Source of the DNA: Curtobacterium luteum
GTDB taxonomy: Bacteria > Actinomycetota > Actinomycetes > Actinomycetales > Microbacteriaceae
DNA: 64,000 nt
Assembly (NCBI RefSeq): GCF_001475545.1
Contig: NZ_LDQC01000076.1
Span: 1 to 64,000 of the forward strand
Reading direction: 5' to 3'
Below the pieces are notes generated by a model. The model did no database searches. It saw only the letters and a program-made list of their open reading frames with translations, and was not told the DNA's origin. Both the position numbers and the translations under genes were made by a program. Of this stretch, positions 1 through 8,137 are shown piece by piece. How positions within the stretch are numbered: the first letter of the stretch is position 1; each line of letters begins with the position of its first letter.

Positions 1-667
1 CGGCGACGGCGGACTCGGCGACGCGGACCACACCGTCGGGGATGCGGTCGGCGAGCGAGCCGAAGAGGTCGCGGTCGAGCGAGAAGTCGGTGAGGTCCCG
101 GGCGTTCACGCCGAGGATGCGGGCGCCGGCGTCGAGACCACGCGAGACCTCGTCGGCGGAGTGTGCCTCCACGAGCACGCGCATCCCGAGCTCCTCGGCC
201 AGGCCGTGCAGTTCGACGAGCTGCGCCTGTTCGAGTGCTGCGACGATGAGCAGCACGACGTCCGCCCCCGCCGCACGGGCCTCGACGACCTGGTACGGGT
301 CGGCGACGAAGTCCTTGCGGAGCACCGGGACACCGACCCGGGCCTTGACCGCCTCGAGGTCGGCCAGGCTGCCGAGGAACTTCCGCCCCTCGGTCAGGAC
401 GCTGATCGTGGAGGCTCCGCCACGCTCGTACTCCGCCGCGAGGGCGGCGGGGTCGGCGATGGGCGCCATCGAGCCGCGGGACGGGCTCGCCCGCTTGACC
501 TCGGCGAGGATCTTGACGTCCTCGCCCGGGGCGAGGAAGGTCAGCGCGTCGAGGGGCGACGCCACCCGGTCGAGGTCGCGCTCCACGTCCGCGTAGGGAC
601 GGTCGGCGCGACGGGCGGCCGCGTCCTCGAGCGCGCCCGCGACGAGGGTCTCGAGCACGTTCGGCAT
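1..667 (-). CDS. trpC: Indole-3-glycerol phosphate synthase (partial, 3' end off the window)
   Basis: This enzyme closes the indole ring from CdRP in tryptophan synthesis. The 222 visible codons cover most of the (beta-alpha)8 barrel; the C-terminal tail lies beyond the left edge. Family marks seen are LAEVKRASPSRG at 54-65, SVLTEGRKFLG at 89-99, the catalytic-lysine segment VLRKDF at 115-120, GVNARDL at 186-192 (more often GVNNRDL) and ESAV at 218-221. The start is the ATG 7 nt after the preceding small membrane gene. It is the last visible gene of the hisI-trpE-trpC run; trpB and trpA would be expected next, outside the window. Confidence 0.97.
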   Translation of the reverse strand, partial: MPNVLETLVAGALEDAAARRADRPYADVERDLDRVASPLDALTFLAPGEDVKILAEVKRASPSRGSMAPIADPAALAAEYERGGASTISVLTEGRKFLGSLADLEAVKARVGVPVLRKDFVADPYQVVEARAAGADVVLLIVAALEQAQLVELHGLAEELGMRVLVEAHSADEVSRGLDAGARILGVNARDLTDFSLDRDLFGSLADRIPDGVVRVAESAVA

Positions 668-674
668 GGTCGGA

Positions 675-914
675 CTACTCGCCGTGGTGCTTCGGGACGA
701 ACTTCGGGCCGTTGACGCCGTAGCCCGCCTTCGCCATGACGGCGCCGACGATCAGGCCGACGACGATGACCGCGGCGGAGATCCACACACCGATCGGCTG
801 GTCGAACCAGAAGAAGAGGGTCCCGGCCGCGAATCCGATCAGCATGATGACGACGGCCGTCCAGGCTGCCGGCGAGTGACCCTCGCCGAGTTCTGCGGGC
901 TCAGTGTTGCTCAC
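675..914 (-). CDS. HGxxPAAW family small membrane protein (DUF6704-like)
   Basis: A 79-residue protein with two predicted membrane segments (about 18-37 and 42-61) and a short basic C-terminus. The motif GHSPAAW at 12-18 matches the actinobacterial HGxxPAAW family, whose function is unknown. It overlaps the 3' end of the Trp-associated membrane gene by 14 nt and ends 7 nt before trpC. This is a conserved placement in actinobacterial trp operons and suggests co-translation. A link to tryptophan synthesis is inferred from position only. Confidence 0.9.
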   Translation of the reverse strand: MSNTEPAELGEGHSPAAWTAVVIMLIGFAAGTLFFWFDQPIGVWISAAVIVVGLIVGAVMAKAGYGVNGPKFVPKHHGE

Positions 915-1617
915 GGTGCTCCTCGTTCTGCTCCGGCGTCGTCGGTCGATCGCCGTCGTCCAACCCTACCGCGTCGACCGTGACGCTCCCGGCACCCGCG
1001 TCGACCACGGACGGGTCCGTCGGGTCCGTCCCCGCGGACAGGTCGTCCCAGTCGGTCACGGCGTCACGCTGCGTCGCCGTGGCGCGTGCGTCGGCAGCAG
1101 CCCCCGCGGTCGCGGCCCCGTACTTGCGGCTCGGCCCGGGCCACGCACGCTGCACGAACAGCACCACGATCCCGAGCACCACGGCCAGCACGCCCCCGGC
1201 GATGCCCACCGCGGGCCACGCCGTGACGTCCACGGAGGACACGACCCGCCGGACGCCGCCGAGGTCGCTCACCCCCGCGACCTCGCCGATGGCCGCACGG
1301 GCGGCCGCGACCGGGTCGCGGAGCGCGGACACCCCCGTGACAACGACGGCCACCCCGAGCAGCACCTCGACCACGGCGAGCACGACGCGGACCACCCGCC
1401 CCGCGATCGTCAGGGCCAGGAACAGCGCCAGGCTGGCGATCGCGAGCGCGGTGTACTGCGGCACGGACTTCGACCCGTCGGCCGTCACGGTGGCGACCAC
1501 GGCTGACCCGGCGCGCAGGTGCACCGTGAACCACGTCTGGGTCCACGACAGCATGACGATGCCCGCGACCAGCAGCCCGGCGACGACGACGAGCGGACGA
1601 GAGCGCCGCAGCGTCAC
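901..1617 (-). CDS. Trp biosynthesis-associated membrane protein (TIGR02234-like)
   Basis: A 238-residue integral membrane protein with four predicted helices (about 9-26, 56-72, 77-95 and 133-155), a SWTQTWF motif after the first helix, and a long acidic, Asp/Thr-rich cytoplasmic tail. The GTG start overlaps the trpE stop (GTGA). Proteins of this family sit between trpE and trpC in many actinobacteria; no biochemical role is established. Length and placement fit the family well. Confidence 0.9.
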   Translation of the reverse strand: MTLRRSRPLVVVAGLLVAGIVMLSWTQTWFTVHLRAGSAVVATVTADGSKSVPQYTALAIASLALFLALTIAGRVVRVVLAVVEVLLGVAVVVTGVSALRDPVAAARAAIGEVAGVSDLGGVRRVVSSVDVTAWPAVGIAGGVLAVVLGIVVLFVQRAWPGPSRKYGAATAGAAADARATATQRDAVTDWDDLSAGTDPTDPSVVDAGAGSVTVDAVGLDDGDRPTTPEQNEEHREQH

Positions 1618-3143
1618 GACCGGACCTCGCGCATCCGGTTGGCGGTGGCGACCGCACGGAGCGGTGCTGCTGCCTTGTTCACGGCCTCGGTGTGCTCGGT
1701 CGCCGGGTCCGAGTCGGCGACGAGCCCGGCCCCGGCCTGCACCCGAGCGACGCCGTCCTGGATGAGCGCCGTGCGGATCGCGATGGCGAGGTCGGCGTCG
1801 CCGGCGAAGTCGAAGTAGCCCACGACACCGGCGTACGCGCCACGCTTCGCCGGTTCCAGCTCGTCGATGATCTCGAGCGCCCGCGGCTTCGGCGCCCCCG
1901 AGAGCGTCCCGGCGGGGAACGTCGCACGGAACACGTCGATCGCGGAGGCGTCCGGCCGCACGGCACCCTCGACGCTCGACACCAGGTGCATGATGTGGCT
2001 GAACCGCTCGACCGTCATGAACTCGGTCACGGCGACGGTGCCCGGCTCGCACACCTTCTGCAGGTCGTTGCGCGCGAGGTCGACGAGCATGAGGTGCTCC
2101 GCGCGCTCCTTCGGGTCCTCGAGGAGGTCCTCACCGAAGCGCACGTCCTCCTCCGGGGTGGCACCGCGCGGACGGGAACCGGCGATCGGGTGCGTGATCG
2201 CTCGGCCGGCCTGCACCTTCACGAGCGCCTCGGGCGATGCCCCGACGATCCAGAACGGGTCGTCGTGGGTGTCGCGGAGCGCGAGGAAGTACATGTACGG
2301 GCTCGGGTTGAGCGTCCGCAGCACCCGGTAGACGTCGAGCGGATCCGCCGTGACCTCGTGGTCGAACCGCTGCGAGATCACCACCTGGAAGACGTCGCCG
2401 TCACGGATGAAGTCCTTCGAGCGCTCCACGGCTGCCATGTACTCGTCCGGGGTCGACCGGTGCGAGGGCGTCGGGTCGGCGATGTCGAATGCTTCCGCCA
2501 CGGTCGCGACCGTCGGCTGGACGAGGTCCGCCTGCATCCTGTCGAGCCGGGCCTGCGCGTCCGCCCACATCGTGTCGGCGTCGTCGGTGCCGTCGTTCAG
2601 CACGCTCGCGACGAGCAGGACGAGCCCGGTCCGGTGGTCGAGTGCGGCGAGCTCCGACACGAACGCCAGGGCCTGGCCCGGCACGTCGAAGTCCGCTGCG
2701 GGCATGTTCGGCAGGTGTTCGAGCTGCCGCACGGCCTCCCACCCGATGAACCCGACGGTCCCGCCCACGAGCGGCGGCGTGCCGGGGACACGCGGGGTCG
2801 CCCAACGCTCGTGCAGCCGGGCGAGGACGTCGAGGGGCGCGCCGTCGAGCGAGTCGACCGCGCGCGAGGCGGGGATGCCCGTGTCGATCCACGCGGCCCG
2901 GTCGCCGTCCTGCGTGAGCACGCCGAAGCTCCGCACGCCGACGAAGGACCAGCGCGACCACAGGCCGCCCTGTCCGGCGGACTCGAGCAGGAACGAGCCC
3001 GGGCGGCCGTCGGCGAGCTTGCGGTAGACGCCGACGGGGGTCTCGCTGTCGGCGAAGAGCGCGCGGACCACGGGGACGACACGGTGGTCGGCGAGGAGCC
3101 CGTCGAACTCCTCGCGCGCGGTCGTGTGCGGCTGGTCGGTCAT
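1614..3143 (-). CDS. trpE: Anthranilate synthase component I
   Basis: TrpE makes anthranilate from chorismate using ammonia supplied by a TrpG partner, which is not in this window. The 509-residue length is normal. The LLES motif at 52-55 is the tryptophan feedback-binding site, so end-product inhibition is expected. NPSPYM, PIAGSRPRG and VDLARND further on are chorismate-binding signatures. The ATG start overlaps the hisI stop (ATGA), so the two are translationally coupled. Chorismate comes from the aroB/K/C genes near 32-35 kb. Confidence 0.97.
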   Translation of the reverse strand: MTDQPHTTAREEFDGLLADHRVVPVVRALFADSETPVGVYRKLADGRPGSFLLESAGQGGLWSRWSFVGVRSFGVLTQDGDRAAWIDTGIPASRAVDSLDGAPLDVLARLHERWATPRVPGTPPLVGGTVGFIGWEAVRQLEHLPNMPAADFDVPGQALAFVSELAALDHRTGLVLLVASVLNDGTDDADTMWADAQARLDRMQADLVQPTVATVAEAFDIADPTPSHRSTPDEYMAAVERSKDFIRDGDVFQVVISQRFDHEVTADPLDVYRVLRTLNPSPYMYFLALRDTHDDPFWIVGASPEALVKVQAGRAITHPIAGSRPRGATPEEDVRFGEDLLEDPKERAEHLMLVDLARNDLQKVCEPGTVAVTEFMTVERFSHIMHLVSSVEGAVRPDASAIDVFRATFPAGTLSGAPKPRALEIIDELEPAKRGAYAGVVGYFDFAGDADLAIAIRTALIQDGVARVQAGAGLVADSDPATEHTEAVNKAAAPLRAVATANRMREVRS

Positions 3144-3523
3144 CGCAGGGCCCCCGGAGCGGTCGCCGTGACGGGCGAGAGCGGATCGACGTCGAAGCAG
3201 GCGTGCGCGCCCGTGTGGCACGCGGCACCGACCTGCTGCACGGTCACGAGCAGGGTGTCGTCGTCGCAGTCGAGCGCCGCGGCACGCACGTACTGCGCGT
3301 GTCCGGAGGTGTCGCCCTTGCGCCAGTACTCCTGCCGCGAGCGGGACCAGAAGGTCACCCGCCCCTCGGTCAGGGTGCGGCGGAGTGCTTCCCGGTCCAT
3401 GTACCCGAGCATGAGGACGTCCTTCGACGTTTCCTCCTGCACGATGGCGGGGAGCAGGCCGTCCGCACCGAATCGCACGCGGTCGAGGACCGCGTCGGTG
3501 CTGGCGCTGGTGCTGTCGGTCAT
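3140..3523 (-). CDS. hisI: Phosphoribosyl-AMP cyclohydrolase
   Basis: HisI opens the adenine ring of PR-AMP, the third step of histidine synthesis. The 127-residue protein carries the zinc/magnesium site DCDDDTLL and the paired cysteines of GAACHTGAHACF. It is separate from HisE, as usual in actinobacteria. A TAGGCT -10 box lies 9 nt upstream of the ATG, behind a strong palindrome, so a transcript for hisI-trpE-trpC probably starts here. This joins histidine and tryptophan genes in one unit. Confidence 0.96.
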   Translation of the reverse strand: MTDSTSASTDAVLDRVRFGADGLLPAIVQEETSKDVLMLGYMDREALRRTLTEGRVTFWSRSRQEYWRKGDTSGHAQYVRAAALDCDDDTLLVTVQQVGAACHTGAHACFDVDPLSPVTATAPGALR

Positions 3524-3532
3524 GAGGTTCCT

Positions 3533-3538
3533 AGCCTA
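3533..3538 (-). promoter_or_regulatory. -10 box for hisI-trpE-trpC
   Basis: TAGGCT on the minus strand, 9 nt before the hisI ATG and just downstream (in transcription order) of the 3576-3619 palindrome. The leader would be very short or absent. No clear -35 was seen. Confidence 0.5.
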
Positions 3539-3575
3539 CGGCGTGCCGCGGAGCGCCACGCAGGGTGTGGAGGAC

Positions 3576-3619
3576 CGGACGGGAGGCCCGTGGCGGCGCC
3601 GCCACGGGCCTCCCGTCCG
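3576..3619. terminator. 44-nt perfect palindrome, GACGGGAGGC family, after hisF
   Basis: A 22-bp perfect inverted repeat without a loop, centred at 3597/3598. Its outer arm CGGACGGGAGGC is shared with palindromes at 42711, 54464 and 56341, while the inner part (CCGTGGCGGC) is private. It sits between the hisF stop and the hisI promoter and would fold into a strong RNA hairpin. There is no U-tract, as is common in high-GC terminators. A terminator role is inferred. Confidence 0.75.
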
Positions 3620-3632
3620 TCGGTATGTCGGC

Positions 3633-4439
3633 TCAGCGGACGAGCTCGCCCGCAGCGCGCAGCGCCGCCTTGACGTCGCCGATCGTCATCTCGCCGCGGT
3701 GGAAGACGCTCGCGGCGAGGACCGCGTCGGCGCCCGCCTCGACGGCGGGCGCGAAGTGGTCGAGGTGACCCGCGCCGCCCGAGGCGATGACCGGGACGGA
3801 CGCGACCGCGCGCACCGCTGCGACGAGCTCGAGGTCGAAGCCGTTCTTCGTGCCGTCGGCGTCGATCGAGTTGACGAGCAGCTCCCCCGCGCCGCGCTCG
3901 ACGGCTTCGCGGGCCCAGAGCAGCGCGTCGAGGTCCGACTCGGTGCGGCCGCCGTGGGTCGTGACGACGAAGCCGGACGGCATCCGGTCGGAGCGCTTGA
4001 TGTCCAGGGACAGCACGACGGCCTGCGCACCGAACCGGTCCGCGATCTCGCCGACGAGCTCCGGGCGGGCGATCGCGGCGCTGTTCACGCCGATCTTGTC
4101 CGCCCCGCACTGCTGGAGGCGCGCGACGTCGTCGACGCTCCGGACGCCACCACCCACCGTGAGCGGGATGAAGACCTGCTCGGCGGTCCGGGTGACCGTG
4201 TCGTACATCGTCGCGCGGTTCTCGACCGTCGCACCGACGTCCAGGAACGTCAGCTCGTCGGCACCCTGCTCGTAGTACCGCGCGGCGAGCTCGACGGGGT
4301 CGCCGGCGTCCTGCAGGTCCAGGAAGTTCACGCCCTTGACGACGCGACCGCCCTGGACGTCGAGGCACGGGATCACCCGGACCGCCACGCCGCCCGCGCG
4401 AGCCGGGGTCCCCGACGCGCCGGACACCGTCGCGTTCAC
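3633..4439 (-). CDS. hisF: Imidazole glycerol phosphate synthase, cyclase subunit
   Basis: HisF joins PRFAR with ammonia from HisH to give IGP and AICAR. This 268-residue TIM barrel shows [14 protein letters not shown] at 23-36 with the catalytic Asp at 27, the second catalytic Asp at 146 (LSLDIKRS), and the phosphate loops TVGGGVRS and ASGGAGH. The ATG overlaps the hisG stop. About 18 residues precede the usual family start, so an internal GTG (AVRVIPCLD) is an alternative. hisH and hisA are not nearby. Confidence 0.96.
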   Translation of the reverse strand: MNATVSGASGTPARAGGVAVRVIPCLDVQGGRVVKGVNFLDLQDAGDPVELAARYYEQGADELTFLDVGATVENRATMYDTVTRTAEQVFIPLTVGGGVRSVDDVARLQQCGADKIGVNSAAIARPELVGEIADRFGAQAVVLSLDIKRSDRMPSGFVVTTHGGRTESDLDALLWAREAVERGAGELLVNSIDADGTKNGFDLELVAAVRAVASVPVIASGGAGHLDHFAPAVEAGADAVLAASVFHRGEMTIGDVKAALRAAGELVR

Positions 4440-5275
4440 AGGCGCGCCGCGTGGATCGAGCTGACCAGGATCGCCCGGGCGCCGAGCTCGTACAGCGAGT
4501 CCATGATCTGGTTCATGTCCGAGCGCGGGATCATCACGCGCACCGCCGACCAGTCGCGGCCGTGCAGGGGCGACACCGTCGGGGACTCCATGCCGGAGGC
4601 GATCGCGGTGGCCGCGGGCACGAGCGCCGTCGGGATGTCGTAGTCGAGCATGACGTAGCCCCGAGCGACGAGCACGCCGTGCAGGCGACGGCGGAGGACG
4701 TCGATCCCCGGGCGGGCCTCGTCGGTGGCGATGAGGACGGCGGTCGACTCGAGGATGACCGGTCCGAAGATCTCGAGCCCGGCCTGCCGGAGCGTGCTGC
4801 CGGTCGAGACGACGTCGGCGACGGCGTCGGCGACCCCGAGTCGGACGGCGCTCTCGACCGCGCCGTCGAGCTTCACGAGCGTCGCGGTGACACCGTGCGC
4901 CGCGAGGAAGTCGCCCACGAGGCCCGGGTAGCTCGTCGCCACGCGGACGCCCTCGAGGTCCTGCAGCGAACCGAAGCGACCCGGCGCCCCCGCGAACCGG
5001 AAGGTCGAGCCCGCGAAGTCGAGCGCGTCGACCTCGTGCGCCTCGGACCCGGAGTCGAGCAGGAGGTCGCGGCCGGTGATGCCGACGTCGAGCGCACCCG
5101 AGCCGACGTAGGTGGCGATGTCACGCGGACGGAGGAAGAAGAACTCGACCCCGTTCCGCTCGTCGATGAGGTGGAGCGCCTTGGGGTCGCGGCGGCCGGC
5201 GTACCCGGCCTCCTTGAGCATCTCGGAGGCGGTCTCGGACAGTGAGCCCTTGTTGGGCACGGCGATGCGGAGCAT
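4436..5275 (-). CDS. hisG: ATP phosphoribosyltransferase (long form)
   Basis: HisG performs the first, feedback-controlled step of histidine synthesis, condensing ATP with PRPP. At 279 residues, with a C-terminal regulatory ACT-like domain ([19 protein letters not shown]), it is the long, self-sufficient form that needs no HisZ. The N-terminus [13 protein letters not shown] and the PRPP-binding region near [15 protein letters not shown] are typical. It is 75 bp downstream of hisE and overlaps hisF by 4 nt. Confidence 0.96.
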   Translation of the reverse strand: MLRIAVPNKGSLSETASEMLKEAGYAGRRDPKALHLIDERNGVEFFFLRPRDIATYVGSGALDVGITGRDLLLDSGSEAHEVDALDFAGSTFRFAGAPGRFGSLQDLEGVRVATSYPGLVGDFLAAHGVTATLVKLDGAVESAVRLGVADAVADVVSTGSTLRQAGLEIFGPVILESTAVLIATDEARPGIDVLRRRLHGVLVARGYVMLDYDIPTALVPAATAIASGMESPTVSPLHGRDWSAVRVMIPRSDMNQIMDSLYELGARAILVSSIHAARL

Positions 5276-5350
5276 CAGGGGTCTGCTTTCTGGAGGAGGG
5301 TCGGTGACTGCTGTCGGGTCCGGCTCACGCCCGTGGGCGCGGAGCGCGTC

Positions 5351-5614
5351 CTACAGATGTCGCCAGACGTCCGCCGGGGTGAGCCCCTTCGCGACCATGA
5401 GCACCTGGAGGTGGTAGATCAGCTGCGAGATCTCCTCCGAGGTGCGCTCGTCGCCCTCGTACTCGGCCGCCATCCAGACCTCGGCTGCCTCTTCCACGAT
5501 CTTCTTGCCGATCTGGTGCACGCCGGCGTCCAGTTCGGCGACGGTGCCGGAGCCCTCGGGGCGCGTGCGCGCCTTCTCGGTCAGCTCCGCGAACAGGTCG
5601 TCGAACGTCTTCAC
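5351..5614 (-). CDS. hisE: Phosphoribosyl-ATP pyrophosphatase
   Basis: HisE hydrolyses PR-ATP to PR-AMP, the second step of histidine synthesis. The 87-residue form chosen here begins [10 protein letters not shown], the normal family start, and contains the MazG-like [19 protein letters not shown] helix and [15 protein letters not shown] longer reading starts at a GTG at 5698 overlapping the rpe stop. Its extra 28 residues are low-complexity and span a GACGGGAGGCACGG half-repeat. A TAGCCT -10 box lies 7 nt before the GTG at 5614, which favours a leaderless short form. Confidence 0.9.
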   Translation of the reverse strand: MKTFDDLFAELTEKARTRPEGSGTVAELDAGVHQIGKKIVEEAAEVWMAAEYEGDERTSEEISQLIYHLQVLMVAKGLTPADVWRHL

Positions 5615-5621
5615 GGGGTCC

Positions 5622-5627
5622 AGGCTA
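5622..5627 (-). promoter_or_regulatory. -10 box for hisE (leaderless)
   Basis: TAGCCT on the minus strand with a 7-nt spacer to the GTG at 5614. It supports the short hisE start. Confidence 0.5.
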
Positions 5628-5660
5628 CCGTCCTGCGTCGGCTCTCCGTCCGCACCGTCC

Positions 5661-5676
5661 GGACGGGAGGCACGGG
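5661..5676 (+). repeat. Half-site of the GACGGGAGGC repeat
   Basis: GGACGGGAGGCACGGG, matching the left arm of the palindromes at 54464 and 56341, between the rpe 3' end and the hisE start. No right arm follows. Confidence 0.6.
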
Positions 5677-5694
5677 TCGCGTCGTCCGCGTCGG

Positions 5695-6354
5695 TCACGA
5701 TCGCGCTGCTGCCGCGGCGTCGCGGAGGTCTGCGATGCGCTGCGCCGGCTCGCCGCCGTAGACGGCCGACCCCGCGACGAGCGTGTCGGCGCCGCTGCGG
5801 ACCGCCTCGGGCACGGTGTCGACCGCTATGCCGCCGTCGACCTCGAGCCAGACGTCGAGGCCTGACGCGTCGACCGCCGCGCGGGCGTCCGCGAGCTTCG
5901 GCATCACGGACGGCATGAACGCCTGGCCCCCGAACCCGGGCTCGACGGTCATGAGCAGGATCATGTCGTAGGCGTCGAGGTGGTGGAGCACCTGCGTGAT
6001 CGGGGTGCCGGGCTTCACCGCGACCGCGGCACGGGCGCCGTTCGACCGGATGGCCGCGGCGGTGGCGATCGGGTCGGTCGCGGCCTCGAAGTGGAACGTC
6101 ACGCTCGACGCACCGGTCTCGGCGTACTTCGGTGCCTCGGTGTCGGCGTCGGTGATCATGAGGTGCACGTCGAGCGGCACCGGGGAGACCTCCTGCAGAC
6201 GCTGCACGATCGGCAGGCCGAGCGTCAGGTTCGGCACGAAGTGGTTGTCCATCACGTCGACGTGCACCAGGTCGGCGGTCTCGATGCGGTGGAGCTCGCG
6301 CTCGAGGTTCGCGAAGTCAGCGGACAGGATGCTCGGCGAGATGCGGATCGTCAC
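5695..6354 (-). CDS. rpe: Ribulose-phosphate 3-epimerase
   Basis: Rpe interconverts ribulose-5-phosphate and xylulose-5-phosphate in the pentose phosphate pathway. The 219-residue TIM barrel shows [10 protein letters not shown] at the N-terminus, the metal site [12 protein letters not shown], the second metal His in [15 protein letters not shown] and EVDGGI. The start is a GTG preceded by TAGGGT at a 6-nt spacing, so the mRNA is probably leaderless. It follows rsmB across a repeat-filled 211-bp gap. Confidence 0.97.
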   Translation of the reverse strand: MTIRISPSILSADFANLERELHRIETADLVHVDVMDNHFVPNLTLGLPIVQRLQEVSPVPLDVHLMITDADTEAPKYAETGASSVTFHFEAATDPIATAAAIRSNGARAAVAVKPGTPITQVLHHLDAYDMILLMTVEPGFGGQAFMPSVMPKLADARAAVDASGLDVWLEVDGGIAVDTVPEAVRSGADTLVAGSAVYGGEPAQRIADLRDAAAAARS

Positions 6355-6360
6355 CCGGCA

Positions 6361-6366
6361 ACCCTA
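6361..6366 (-). promoter_or_regulatory. -10 box for rpe (leaderless)
   Basis: TAGGGT on the minus strand, 6-nt spacer to the GTG start at 6354. Confidence 0.5.
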
Positions 6367-6410
6367 CCGATCGCCGTCGGGCCGGGATGCTCGTCGAGCG
6401 ACGCCGCTGC

Positions 6411-6540
6411 CGGACGACACCGTGGACGTCGTACGACGACGGACGTGTCGTTCGTTCTGCGCACGCGTGGTCCGCACGCGCAACGGACGACACCACCGAC
6501 GTCGGACGACAGCGGACGTGTCGGTCCTCAGCGGCCGGCG
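6411..6540. repeat. Diverged 73-bp tandem repeat between rsmB and rpe
   Basis: CGGACGACAC begins at 6411 and again at 6484 (period 73). Each copy continues with GTCG(T/G)ACGAC, CGGACGTGTCG and a TC-rich end. The segment GTCGTACGACGACGGACG and the reverse of CGTTGCGCGTGC (near 6474-6485) also occur in the 15229-15392 repeat, so both belong to one family. No coding frame with normal codon use was seen here. Confidence 0.6.
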
Positions 6541-6565
6541 TCGCCAGCGCCGGGCGGCCGTCCGC

Positions 6566-8137
6566 TCAGCCCACGCGGCGGAACAGGGCCACGAACATCG
6601 CGTCGGTGCCGATCCGGTGCGGCCACAGCTGCGCGACCGGGCCGTCCGCGACCTGCGGGTCCCGAACCGCCACCGCCCGCAGGACGCCCGCGGTGTCGAG
6701 CTGTTCGAGCACACCGGGGTGCCGCTCGAGCACGGCGTCGACCTGCCCACGCGTCTCCGCGAGGTGCGGTGAACACGTGACGTAGGCCAGGGTGCCGCCC
6801 GGTGCGAGCACCCGCACGGCGGCGTCGAGCAGCTCGGCCTGGAGCGCGGCGAGTTCCGGGACGTCCTCGGGTTGCTTGCGCCACCGGGCCTCCGGGCGAC
6901 GCCGGAGCGCTCCGAGCCCGGTGCACGGCGCGTCGAGCAGCACGCGGTCGTACTGCACGCCCGCGCCGTCCCGACCGAAGCGCCGCCCGTCGCCCTCGAC
7001 GACGGTGACCCCGTCCCGGAAGCCCGCGAGGGCCTTCCGCACGAGCCCGGCCCGCGCCGGCACGAGTTCGTTCGCGACGAGGTGCGCTCCGCCGACCGCG
7101 GCTTCGGCGGCGAGCAGTGCCGCCTTGCCGCCGGGTCCGGCGCACATGTCGAGCCACCGCTCCCCCGCGCGCACCGCGGAGGAGCGGCTGAGCGCGAGGG
7201 CGGCGAGCTGCGAGCCCTCGTCCTGCACGCGGAGCCGTCCGGCGGCGACGCCCGGCACACGGGCGGGGTCGCCCGACACACCGCGGATGCCGGTCGGCGA
7301 GACCGGCTGCGTGTCCGCCTCGGACCGGACGGGAGGCACGGTGCCGGTCTCGGCGTCGGCCGTCGGCCCGTCACCGGCGCCGTCCACCGCGTCGGTCCGG
7401 TGGCCCGCCCCGTCTGTACCGTCCGCGGCGTCGGTTGCGTCATCGTGATCGGTGCGGTCCGCGTCGTCGGCGCTCGGCACCGGGGCGGTCGCCGTCGCGA
7501 TGTCGTCGTCCGTCGCGAGTCCGGGCAGCGCCGCGAGCTGGACGCGGGGTGCGACGTTGTCGGCCGCGAGGAGCGCGGCGAGTTCGTCCCTGGAGCGTTC
7601 GGCGGCGAGGGCGTCCCGCAGCGCCGACACGACCCACGTCGGGTGCGACCAACGCGTGGCGAGGAGCGCATCACCACCGCGGCCCTCGGTGATCGCGGCG
7701 TCCCACTCGGCGTCGGTCCGTGCCGCGACCTTCCGCAGCACGGCGTTGACGAAGCCGGTGGCGCGGCGGGCACCGACCTCGCGGGCGAGCTCGACCGTGG
7801 CGGACACCGCGGCGTGCGTCGGCGTGCGCATGCCGAGCAGCTGGTGGGTGCCGAGGCGCATCACGTCGAGGACGTCCGCCTCGATGTTCTCGACCCGGCG
7901 GCCGGAGGCGATGCCGACGATCGCGTCGTACCGGCCGAGCATCCGGATCGACCCGTAGGTGAGCTCGGTCGCGAAGGCGGCGTCGCGCGCGGACAGGCCG
8001 GCCCGGCGGATCCGCGACGGCAGGAGCAGGTTGGCGTACGCGTCGTCGACCTGCACCGCACGGAGCACGTCGTACGCCACGCGCCGAGCCGACGTCGGAC
8101 GCGGACCGCGGCTGCGCTGGGCCCCGGCGGCACTCAC
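6566..8137 (-). CDS. rsmB: 16S rRNA m5C methyltransferase RsmB
   Basis: RsmB methylates C967 of 16S rRNA. The 523-residue protein has an N-terminal NusB-like RNA-binding domain (about 15-150) and a C-terminal SAM methyltransferase with DMCAGPGGKAALL, the catalytic-cysteine motif DAPCTGLGALRRRPE and the second cysteine in VTCSPHLAETRG. Residues about 208-288 are an Asp/Thr/Ala-rich linker that is unusually long for the family and contains an embedded GACGGGAGGC half-repeat (residues 265-270, GTVPPV). The GTG start overlaps the fmt stop. Confidence 0.95.
   Translation of the reverse strand: MSAAGAQRSRGPRPTSARRVAYDVLRAVQVDDAYANLLLPSRIRRAGLSARDAAFATELTYGSIRMLGRYDAIVGIASGRRVENIEADVLDVMRLGTHQLLGMRTPTHAAVSATVELAREVGARRATGFVNAVLRKVAARTDAEWDAAITEGRGGDALLATRWSHPTWVVSALRDALAAERSRDELAALLAADNVAPRVQLAALPGLATDDDIATATAPVPSADDADRTDHDDATDAADGTDGAGHRTDAVDGAGDGPTADAETGTVPPVRSEADTQPVSPTGIRGVSGDPARVPGVAAGRLRVQDEGSQLAALALSRSSAVRAGERWLDMCAGPGGKAALLAAEAAVGGAHLVANELVPARAGLVRKALAGFRDGVTVVEGDGRRFGRDGAGVQYDRVLLDAPCTGLGALRRRPEARWRKQPEDVPELAALQAELLDAAVRVLAPGGTLAYVTCSPHLAETRGQVDAVLERHPGVLEQLDTAGVLRAVAVRDPQVADGPVAQLWPHRIGTDAMFVALFRRVG
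7327..7345 (+). repeat. GACGGGAGGC half-site inside rsmB
   Basis: GGACGGGAGGCACGGTGCC, a 19-nt exact match to the left arm of the 56341-56380 palindrome with its preceding G. Read on the minus strand it encodes GTVPPV in the rsmB linker. Confidence 0.7.

Noticed and set aside
1692-4643. A 983-codon open frame on the + strand
   Set aside because: Antisense to trpE, hisI and hisF and crosses the hisF-hisI terminator palindrome; not a plausible gene.
5615-5698. Longer hisE starting at the GTG overlapping rpe
   Set aside because: The extra 28 residues are low-complexity, contain the dispersed repeat and carry the TAGCCT promoter box. Family proteins start at KTFDDLF.
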